Source: Elusimicrobiota bacterium | Lineage (GTDB): Bacteria > Elusimicrobiota > Elusimicrobia > FEN-1173 | DNA length: 5,047 bases | Direction: 5' to 3' | Assembly: GCA_003158755.1 (NCBI GenBank) | Contig: PMLF01000007.1 | Location: 1 to 5,047, forward strand | In this document: positions 1 to 5,047 of the stretch, piece after piece | Numbering within the stretch: the stretch's first letter is position 1 | Layout of the letters: every line of letters begins with the position of its first letter | Notes under the pieces: model-generated | The model's database searches: none | What the model was told of the DNA's origin: nothing | What the model saw: the letters and a program-made list of their open reading frames with translations, nothing else | Made by a program: the position numbers and the translations under genes

Positions 1-2799
1 CCGAACAGGCTGGAAGCGATGAAGAGGCTACACCTACCGACGATCATGATGGATTACGGGGTGGCGTTGAAAGTCACGGGTCGGGATAGCTGCATGGGCT
101 TGTGTCCCTTCCACAAGGATAAGGAGACGTTGAGCCTGTCCGTCGGAAAACGTGGGAATAAGTGGATTTGGAATTGTTTCGGGTGCCAGGCGCACGGGAA
201 CGTGATCGACTTCGTAATGAAGAAGGAGGACAAACCTTTCAGCGACGTGTACCAAATCCTCGACGTGAAGGTCGACGGACCCGTCACCATACAACCGACT
301 TCGCCGCCGATGGTGCCCCCTGCACCGTCGGCGGTTTCGTCTGTACGCCCGTCGGAGCTTCTGGCCCGCGTGGTGGATATTTACCACGGCAGCTTTTGCG
401 AGAGCCGCCCGGCCCAGGACTACCTAACCGGGCGAGGGATCAAAGACGGCGAGTTGATCCGCCATTTTAATATTGGTTTCGCCGACGGACGACTTCGGCG
501 GATGTTGCCGGACGATCCCGGCCATGAGTTCACCGCCGGATTAAAAACGGTCGGCGTGTTGAACGAGAAAGGCGGCGAGTTCTTCCACGGCTGCGTCACG
601 TTCCCGATCCTCGACGAGAACGGAGGCGTGGCGGGGATGTATGGCCGTCGCTCCGTCGGGACCGGACCGGCTCACCTTTACTTGCCCGGCCCGCGCCGGG
701 GCGTCTGGAACGGCGCGGCGCTCAAGGCCCACCAGGACATCATCCTGACGGAATCGATCATCGACGCTTTGAGCCTTTACAGCGTGGGGCTTACGAACGC
801 CGTGCCGATCTACGGCGTCAACGGCTTGACGGAGGATCACGTCCGGTTGATGAAGGAATACCGGACGCGGCGAGTGTTCCTCTGCCTGGACAACGACGAC
901 GCCGGAGTCCGGGCGCGGCAACCGTTGACGGAGAAGCTGACCGCCTTGGGGATTGAGGTATTGAGCTTCGACCTTCCCCGAAAGTTCAAAGACCCCAATG
1001 ATGCGCTGATGAAAGGATATCCCGCCGAGGAATTCAAAGTATTGGCGCGGATAAGCAGCATCCTGGCGACCGCGCTTAAAATAAAGGAACTGCCGTCGTC
1101 GGCGAACGGAACGCCGCCGCCTCCGGCTCCGGGGGCTGTCGCCCCGGCGGCTCCCGCCGCCTCGACGCCCGCCCCGGTTCTTCCTTCGCCCGCCAGTCTT
1201 CCGCCGTCCGACGCTCGCCCCACCGTCGAGGAAAAAGAGGATGCCTTTTTCATCAGCCTAAGCGGCCGGGTGTATCGGGTGAAAGGGTTAAGCGCCCGGA
1301 AAACGGAGCACATGAAGGTAAACGTCAAACTGGATTCCACCGACGGAAACCACCTGGACACCTTCGATCTGTATTCCGCGTCGGCGCGGGAGAAGTTCGT
1401 CAGCTGCTGCCGGAAGATCATGAAGGCGGACGCCGGGGCGCTGCACGGGGATCTAAATCGATTGATCGAAGTGTTGGAGGGTCTGCAATCGAAAGGAAAA
1501 GGCGGCGATGGGGTTGAAGGGACGAACGGGGCGAAGACGCCGCCGACGATGACGGAGGAAGACGCGGCCCAGGCGACGGCGGCGCTGAAACGGCCGCAGC
1601 TCCTGGCCGACATCCTGGCGGACATGGATACGCTGGGTTACGTCGGAGAAGACCACAACAAGACGCTGGGGTATTTGGTGGGGATATCCAGGAAACTGGA
1701 AAGTCCGTTGGCGTGCGTGATCGTCAGCCAATCGTCGGCAGGAAAGTCGGTGCTGTCCGACACGGTGGAGCGGATGACCCCGCCGGAAGATGTGGTGATG
1801 TATTCGCGGGTGACGCAGTACGCCATCTATTACGCGACGAAGGACGGATTGAAGCACAAGCTTTTGATTTTGGAAGAGCGGGCGGGATCGGAGGAGGCGG
1901 ATTATCCAATCCGGAGCCTTCAATCAAAGAAGCGCCTAACGTTGGCGGTCCCCGTGAAAGACCCGGAGACCAACCAAATGCGGATGGAGGAGCGAGTGGT
2001 GGAAGGCCCCGTGGCCTACATGGAGACGACGACCAGCCCCCACATCCACGACGAGAACGCGACGCGGTGCTTCCTGCTTTTCCTCGACGAGAGCGAAGCG
2101 CAGACGAGGCGGATACACGAGCGGCAGCGCCGCGCCAAGACCCTGGCCGGATTCCTGACGATGGGGGAGACGGACGCCCTGGTCCGCCGTCATCACAACA
2201 TGCAGCGGCTTTTAAAGGCCGTCGCGGTGGTGATCCCGTACGCCGACCTGATCGACTTCCCGGTCCGGTGGTTGAGGACCCGCCGCGACAATATGCGGTT
2301 TCTGAACCTCATCGAGGTCATCACGTTCCTGTACCAGTTCCAGCGCCCGGTTCAGAAATCCATCGACGGACGGGAGTACATCGAAGCGACGGTGGAGGAT
2401 TACGCGGCGGCTTATTCCTTAGCCCGCGAAATCATGGGGGAGAGCTTCGCGGACTTAAAGAAACCCCAGCGGGAGCTATTGAAAGCGATTGAAGGGCTTC
2501 TAGGCGCATCCAGCGACGGCGTGACGCGCCGAGCGATCCGGGAGGCCACGGGACTGGCGGACACGCGCTTGCGCGAGCTTCTGGCCGATCTGGTGAGCCT
2601 GGAATACGTCCGAGAGATGACCGGCGGCGGCCGTGGGACCACGTGCCGGTACACGGTCCTGGATCACGGCCCGGAAGGGGAAAAGCGGCTCGTCGGCCTG
2701 ACGACACCGGAGGAGCTGCGCCGCCGGTTGGGAGCCGTCCGGCTCCCGGCCGTGGATGGGAAAAACGGCCTTCCGTCGGATAGCGTAACGGATCGGTAA
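1..2799 (+). CDS. CHC2 zinc-finger / TOPRIM DNA primase fused to a P-loop ATPase and winged helix
   Basis: Predicted DNA primase with an ATPase (possibly helicase) module, likely making RNA primers for replication of a mobile element. The first in-frame ATG is at 19, but the frame is open from base 1 and the residues before it (NRLEA) look like part of the protein, so the gene may start outside the window. Numbered from the ATG at 19: the CHC2 zinc site is C29-x2-H32 and C53-x2-C56. A DnaG-like core follows at about 115-235 (YLTGRGI at 135, GRR at 209). TOPRIM spans about 240-335, with catalytic E245, the D291-x-D293 pair and a DPND motif at 325-328. A Pro/Ala-rich linker covers about 359-401, and an unassigned domain about 408-490. 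The ATPase at about 530-700 has a Walker A-like SQSSAGKS (570-577), a Walker B-like LLILEE (615-620), and a TTTS...ENATR stretch (670-683) resembling AAA+ sensor and arginine-finger segments. A winged helix occupies about 816-882. The domain calls for zinc finger and TOPRIM are firm; helicase activity is inference. Confidence 0.9.
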   Translation, partial: PNRLEAMKRLHLPTIMMDYGVALKVTGRDSCMGLCPFHKDKETLSLSVGKRGNKWIWNCFGCQAHGNVIDFVMKKEDKPFSDVYQILDVKVDGPVTIQPTSPPMVPPAPSAVSSVRPSELLARVVDIYHGSFCESRPAQDYLTGRGIKDGELIRHFNIGFADGRLRRMLPDDPGHEFTAGLKTVGVLNEKGGEFFHGCVTFPILDENGGVAGMYGRRSVGTGPAHLYLPGPRRGVWNGAALKAHQDIILTESIIDALSLYSVGLTNAVPIYGVNGLTEDHVRLMKEYRTRRVFLCLDNDDAGVRARQPLTEKLTALGIEVLSFDLPRKFKDPNDALMKGYPAEEFKVLARISSILATALKIKELPSSANGTPPPPAPGAVAPAAPAASTPAPVLPSPASLPPSDARPTVEEKEDAFFISLSGRVYRVKGLSARKTEHMKVNVKLDSTDGNHLDTFDLYSASAREKFVSCCRKIMKADAGALHGDLNRLIEVLEGLQSKGKGGDGVEGTNGAKTPPTMTEEDAAQATAALKRPQLLADILADMDTLGYVGEDHNKTLGYLVGISRKLESPLACVIVSQSSAGKSVLSDTVERMTPPEDVVMYSRVTQYAIYYATKDGLKHKLLILEERAGSEEADYPIRSLQSKKRLTLAVPVKDPETNQMRMEERVVEGPVAYMETTTSPHIHDENATRCFLLFLDESEAQTRRIHERQRRAKTLAGFLTMGETDALVRRHHNMQRLLKAVAVVIPYADLIDFPVRWLRTRRDNMRFLNLIEVITFLYQFQRPVQKSIDGREYIEATVEDYAAAYSLAREIMGESFADLKKPQRELLKAIEGLLGASSDGVTRRAIREATGLADTRLRELLADLVSLEYVREMTGGGRGTTCRYTVLDHGPEGEKRLVGLTTPEELRRRLGAVRLPAVDGKNGLPSDSVTDR

Positions 2800-2807
2800 A
2801 GTTCGCG

Positions 2808-2835
2808 GAAGTTCGCGCAAAGGGGTGCGAACTTC
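2808..2835. repeat. Perfect 9-bp inverted repeat
   Basis: GAAGTTCGC at 2808-2816 is exactly complementary to GCGAACTTC at 2827-2835, with a 10-base spacer. The left arm is also the second copy of a direct repeat (AAGTTCGCG at 2799-2807 and 2809-2817). It starts 9 bases after the primase stop codon. No T-run follows, so an intrinsic terminator is unlikely. A dimeric-protein operator or a recombinase core site (two inverted arms around a short spacer) fits better. Confidence 0.6.
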
Positions 2836-2867
2836 TTGGCGGGTGAAAGGAAAAGCGGATCAACGGT

Positions 2868-2881
2868 TTTCGCGGGCGAAA
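2868..2881. repeat. Short palindrome with TTCGC arms
   Basis: TTTCGC at 2868-2873 and GCGAAA at 2876-2881 form a perfect 6-bp inverted repeat around GG. The two-base spacer is too short for an RNA hairpin loop, so it is more likely a DNA-level site. It shares the TTCGC core with the other copies in this gap. Confidence 0.4.
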
Positions 2882-2922
2882 TCGGTTCGCGGGGTTCGCG
2901 CGGGGGGCATATAGGGAAAAAC

Positions 2923-2928
2923 GGAGGG
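2923..2928 (+). promoter_or_regulatory. Ribosome binding site of the first recombinase
   Basis: GGAGGG lies 7 bases before the ATG at 2936. It is a strong Shine-Dalgarno match at a normal distance and supports that start codon. Confidence 0.75.
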
Positions 2929-2935
2929 CGACGCC

Positions 2936-3889
2936 ATGGACGAGCGGGAAATCCTGAAAATCGAACGACGGGTCAGCCAGTTCGAAGAGCATTTGGCGAT
3001 GGAAAACTATTCGCCGTTGACGATCCTGGGTTACGTCAAAGACCTTCGGTTCTTCCTGCGATACCTCCAAACCTTGGACGTGCGGGACCTGACCGCCATC
3101 ACGGGCGACAGCCTGTACAAATACCAACTGCACGTCTATCAGGAGAAACACAAGGACAAGTCGTTGAGCCTGATGACGCAGCGGGGCCGGTTGGTGGCGG
3201 TGCGCAGCTTCTTCCATTACCTCTTGAAGCGTGGGCGCATCCTCACCGACCCGGCGAGCGGGTTGGAATTGCCGCGCGTCAAGAAGCGTCTTCCGCGCGG
3301 CGTAATGACGGTCCGGGAGGTGAACAAGATCCTCGCCCAGCCCGACGTAGACACGCCCTTGGGTTTAAGGGACAAAGCGCTCCTGGAAGTGTTGTATACG
3401 ACGGGGATGCGCAACGGCGAGCTAAGGAACCTGACCCTGCACGATGTGGATTTGGAATCGCGGGAGCTTCGTATCAACGACGGCAAAGGGCAAAAGGACC
3501 GCGTGGTCCCCTTGGGCGAAATCGCCGCGCATTACGTGGCGCAATACCTGGACCGCGCCCGCCCGGCGTTGGTTGGAAAGCGCCCCGACGCCGCGGCCCG
3601 CCTGTTCATCAGCCGGAGAGGCCGTCCGCTGGACCCCCTCATCGTCAACGGTCGGATCATCGGAAAATACGTCCACCAAGCCGGGATCACCAAGCACGTC
3701 ACGGCGCACGGGTTCCGTCACACGTGCGCGACGCACATGCTGAAAGGCCGGGCCAACATCCGCCACATCCAAGCGTTGCTCGGCCATAAGAGCCTGGATA
3801 CCACCCAAATGTACACCCACGTGGAGGTGGGGGACTTGAAGCGCGAACACCGCCGCACCCATCCCCGCGAACAGGACCGGGGGGAATGA
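2936..3889 (+). CDS. Tyrosine recombinase (XerC/D-like integrase), first of a tandem pair
   Basis: Site-specific recombinase of 317 residues that cuts and rejoins DNA through a covalent 3'-phosphotyrosine link, close in size to XerD. The N-terminal SAM-like core-binding domain covers about 9-100 (EEHLAMENYSPLTILGY near its start). The catalytic domain covers about 120-300 and has every expected residue: R159 in GMRNGEL, K184 in GKGQKDR, H258 and R261 in HGFRHT, H284 in LGHKS, and the nucleophile Y293 in QMYTHV. The tail ends DLKREHRRTHPRE, a style seen in mobile-element recombinases rather than housekeeping XerC/D. A good ribosome binding site precedes the start. The stop overlaps the next gene's start as ATGA, implying translational coupling. 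The next gene is a paralogue: both share QPDVxTPLGLRD (here 135-146). It is most likely an integrase or resolvase of a mobile element; the target site is unknown. Confidence 0.93.
   Translation: MDEREILKIERRVSQFEEHLAMENYSPLTILGYVKDLRFFLRYLQTLDVRDLTAITGDSLYKYQLHVYQEKHKDKSLSLMTQRGRLVAVRSFFHYLLKRGRILTDPASGLELPRVKKRLPRGVMTVREVNKILAQPDVDTPLGLRDKALLEVLYTTGMRNGELRNLTLHDVDLESRELRINDGKGQKDRVVPLGEIAAHYVAQYLDRARPALVGKRPDAAARLFISRRGRPLDPLIVNGRIIGKYVHQAGITKHVTAHGFRHTCATHMLKGRANIRHIQALLGHKSLDTTQMYTHVEVGDLKREHRRTHPREQDRGE
3873..3889 (+). promoter_or_regulatory. Translational coupling junction between the two recombinases
   Basis: The ATG at 3886 overlaps the upstream TGA stop (3887-3889) as ATGA, and a second in-frame ATG follows at 3889. 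AGGA at 3873-3876 sits 9 bases before the first ATG. A G-run at 3879-3884 is too close to the first ATG but could serve the second. Either Met gives essentially the same protein. Both subunits are probably made from one mRNA in linked amounts. Confidence 0.65.
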
Positions 3890-4806
3890 TGCTCCGGTCC
3901 GAGCGGATCGCCGACTACCTCGCCGGGCTTCGAAGCCGGGGCTACGCGCCGTCGACGATCCACCTTAAGCAAATGGAACTGGAAACCTTCTTCGCCCAAA
4001 CCCGCAAAGCGGCCGCGAACGTCACGCCCGAGGACGTGGAGGCGTACGGCCGCCGCCTGATCCGTCGGAAGAACAAAAACACCGGCCGCCCCGTGACCCT
4101 GCGGCGCGTCCAAGCCAGGCTCCACACCTTGCATCGGTTCTTTGAGAACGAGATCCACCGGGGCCGCCTCCTGGCGAACCCCGCGCCGAAAAGCCGACTT
4201 CGCCGACGGGATCGCCTTCCGCGACACATCCCCGGCCCGGATCAAGTCCGGCGGCTCCTTCGTCAGCCCGACGTAAAAACGCCCCTGGGCTTGCGGGACC
4301 GGGCCATATTGGAGCTTTTCTATTCGACGGGGCTGCGGCGCCAGGAACTGGCGCGGCTCGGGATGTACGACGTGGATTTCAACGAGAACGCGGTTTTCGT
4401 CCGCCAGGGCAAAGGCGGCAAAGACCGATTCTTGCCGCTCGGAAAAACGGCCCGGCACTGGCTCGAAAAATATCTTCAAAGCGTCCGCCGCCCGCCGGGG
4501 GAAACCGCGCTGTTCCTGACCTGCTTCCGGAAAGGGTTCAGCCCGGCCAGCCTGAACGCGCTCATCGAAAAATACATGGCGAAGGCCGGGCTTCCCTGGA
4601 AAATGGGCTGCCACCTCTTGCGGCACGCCTGCGCCACGCACATGCTGCAAGGCGGCGCGCAGCTCCGCTACGTCCAAGAAATCCTAGGCCACACCCGGAT
4701 CAAAACCACCGAAATATATACCCACCTCCACCCGCAGGACCTCCACGCCGCGATCCGCCGCGCCCATCCGCACGGCCGATGGCGGGGGGAAAGGGCGCAA
4801 CCATAG
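3886..4806 (+). CDS. Tyrosine recombinase (XerC/D-like integrase), second of a tandem pair
   Basis: Tyrosine recombinase of 306 residues, translationally coupled to the preceding paralogue. The core-binding domain covers about 6-100 (IADYLAGLRSRGYAPSTI near the start). The catalytic domain covers about 112-295 and has R151 in GLRRQEL, K176 in GKGGKDR, H243 and R246 in CHLLRHA, H269 in LGHTR, and the nucleophile Y278 in EIYTHL. The active site is complete, so the protein should be active rather than a decayed copy. QPDVKTPLGLRD (127-138) matches the first recombinase, and some 12-base stretches are identical between the genes (4264-4275 with 3338-3349; 4636-4647 with 3731-3742), supporting origin by duplication. 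The N-terminal domains differ much more, suggesting that each recognises a different half-site. It probably works with the first recombinase in integration or excision; this partnership is inference. Confidence 0.93.
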   Translation: MMLRSERIADYLAGLRSRGYAPSTIHLKQMELETFFAQTRKAAANVTPEDVEAYGRRLIRRKNKNTGRPVTLRRVQARLHTLHRFFENEIHRGRLLANPAPKSRLRRRDRLPRHIPGPDQVRRLLRQPDVKTPLGLRDRAILELFYSTGLRRQELARLGMYDVDFNENAVFVRQGKGGKDRFLPLGKTARHWLEKYLQSVRRPPGETALFLTCFRKGFSPASLNALIEKYMAKAGLPWKMGCHLLRHACATHMLQGGAQLRYVQEILGHTRIKTTEIYTHLHPQDLHAAIRRAHPHGRWRGERAQP

Positions 4807-5047
4807 GGCCTTCCTTTTTTATTATGCTTTCCAACGTGTCCCGGCCCAATCCTTCCATCTTAAACCGCCCCTTAAAGGCCATCGCGTCCCGCGCGGTGGC
4901 GTTTTGTTTTGGGCGGGCGCGGCCTCTTGCGTCGGCCATTCCGCCCGTAAAAAAGGCGTTCCCGAATTCCTCGACGGAGAAGGTACCCCGCCCGACGGAG
5001 GAATTAGTAATAAGATCGGGAAACCTGGCAACCAAGACCGACGCCAA
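4700..5047 (-). CDS. Doubtful leftward open reading frame, cut by the window edge
   Basis: An open frame of 115 codons enters from the right edge and stops at a TGA (4702-4700), overlapping the end of the second recombinase by about 107 bases. No family is recognised. The part outside the recombinase (5047 to about 4807) has mixed, protein-like composition with segments such as VEEFGNAFF and MAFKGRFKMEGLG. The rest is Gly/Arg-rich and antisense to a real gene. The first in-window start would be a TTG at the very edge, so any real start lies outside. The opposite strand in the same codon register is also open over this stretch, which weakens the case. It could be the 3' end of a convergent gene or simply a chance frame in GC-rich DNA. 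Confidence 0.2.
   Translation of the reverse strand: MASVLVARFPDLITNSSVGRGTFSVEEFGNAFFTGGMADARGRARPKQNATARDAMAFKGRFKMEGLGRDTLESIIKKEGPMVAPFPPAIGRADGRGGSRRGGPAGGGGYIFRWF
4789..4820 (+). terminator. Weak candidate intrinsic terminator after the recombinase pair
   Basis: A GGAAAGG stretch (about 4788-4794) can pair with CCTTCC (4809-4814) with one bulged A, followed directly by six Ts (4815-4820). The stem straddles the TAG stop at 4804-4806. The loop of about 14 bases and the imperfect stem make it weak, but the T-run is in the right position to end the recombinase transcript. Confidence 0.3.
4807..5047. other. Gene-poor right flank with short repeats
   Basis: These 241 bases follow the recombinase operon. 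No gene with a recognised family, start and ribosome binding site is visible. One rightward frame is also open throughout but has no ATG start. Short repeats include CGACGGAG at 4972-4979 and 4993-5000, and CCGCCCG at 4941-4947 and 4988-4994. The right half can fold on itself through nested complementary arms. It may be untranslated flank, an attachment site or a structured RNA. Confidence 0.4.
4927..5047. repeat. Nested imperfect inverted repeats (possible folded site)
   Basis: Three arm pairs are nested in order: GCGTCGG 4929-4935 with CCGACGC 5038-5044; TTCCCGA 4959-4965 with TCGGGAA 5016-5022; and AATTCCTC 4965-4972 with GAGGAATT 4998-5005. The left inner arm is contiguous, while the right side has a bulge of about ten bases (5006-5015). 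The innermost loop is about 25 bases. The overall form, one long imperfect hairpin with bulges, resembles folded recombination sites or a structured RNA. Pairing was found by eye, and chance matches are possible in such GC-rich DNA. Confidence 0.35.

Larger units (their letters stand above)
2800..2935. promoter_or_regulatory. Intergenic TTCGC-rich candidate operator, origin or recombination site
   Basis: This 136-base gap separates the primase gene from the first recombinase gene. TTCGCG occurs in direct orientation at 2802, 2812, 2869, 2886 and 2895, and the inverted core GCGAA at 2827 and 2876. Two direct pairs are spaced 10 and 9 bases apart, about one helical turn, which suits cooperative protein binding. 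No coding frame is evident. A weak -10-like TATAGG lies at 2910-2915, 18 bases after a TTCGCG in the -35 position, but this is a poor promoter match. Repeated short sites beside primase and recombinase genes could be replication iterons, recombinase arm or core sites, or an autoregulatory operator. The sequence does not decide between them. Confidence 0.5.

Noticed and set aside
1107..1205. GC-rich, repeat-like stretch of CCGCC/GGCGG units
   Set aside because: It is explained by the Pro/Ala-rich linker of the primase protein; no regular repeat unit or spacing is present.
837..1625. A 262-codon leftward open frame
   Set aside because: It is antisense to the TOPRIM, linker and middle-domain coding sequence of the primase and has the Ser/Arg/Pro-rich composition typical of a shadow frame.
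2836..3789. A 317-codon rightward frame overlapping the first recombinase
   Set aside because: It is low in hydrophobic residues, rich in Gly/Arg/Pro and has no motif, whereas the overlapping frame from 2936 encodes a complete tyrosine recombinase with a good ribosome binding site.
3718..4677. A 319-codon leftward open frame
   Set aside because: It lies antisense to the end of the first recombinase and nearly all of the second, which have intact catalytic motifs. It has no recognisable domain, and long antisense frames are expected in GC-rich coding DNA.
1..5047. CRISPR array, tRNA gene or insertion-sequence transposase
   Set aside because: No regularly spaced long repeats, cloverleaf with a tRNA-like T-arm, or DDE/HUH transposase motif could be seen on either strand.

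Overview
The window is GC-rich bacterial DNA with tightly packed genes read left to right. The host cannot be named from this sequence. There are no rRNA or tRNA genes and no housekeeping genes, and the gene content (a multidomain primase plus two tyrosine recombinases) points to an integrated mobile element, plasmid or phage-like island rather than core chromosome.

Layout: (1) from the left edge to 2799 lies one large gene for a primase-type protein. It has a CHC2 zinc finger, a TOPRIM catalytic domain, a Pro/Ala-rich linker, an unassigned middle domain, a P-loop ATPase that looks AAA+-like rather than DnaB-like, and a C-terminal winged helix. Its reading frame stays open to the left edge, so the true start may lie outside the window. 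(2) 2800-2935 is a non-coding gap with seven copies of the pentamer TTCGC (five direct, two inverted), including a perfect 9-bp inverted repeat. It looks like a protein-binding or origin/recombination region. (3) 2936-3889 and 3886-4806 are two tyrosine recombinases joined by an ATGA stop/start overlap. Both keep the full R-K-H-R-H-Y active site and are clearly paralogous. (4) 4789-4820 holds a weak candidate terminator. (5) 4807-5047 has no convincing gene. It contains nested inverted repeats suggestive of a folded RNA or recombination site, and a low-confidence leftward reading frame that runs off the right edge.

Inferred working model: the two recombinases act together, perhaps as a heteromeric pair, on an attachment site to integrate, excise or resolve an element. 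The primase-ATPase primes and possibly unwinds DNA for its replication. The TTCGC cluster between them is the best candidate for the cis-acting site. The sequence shows the gene families directly; the joint function is inference.
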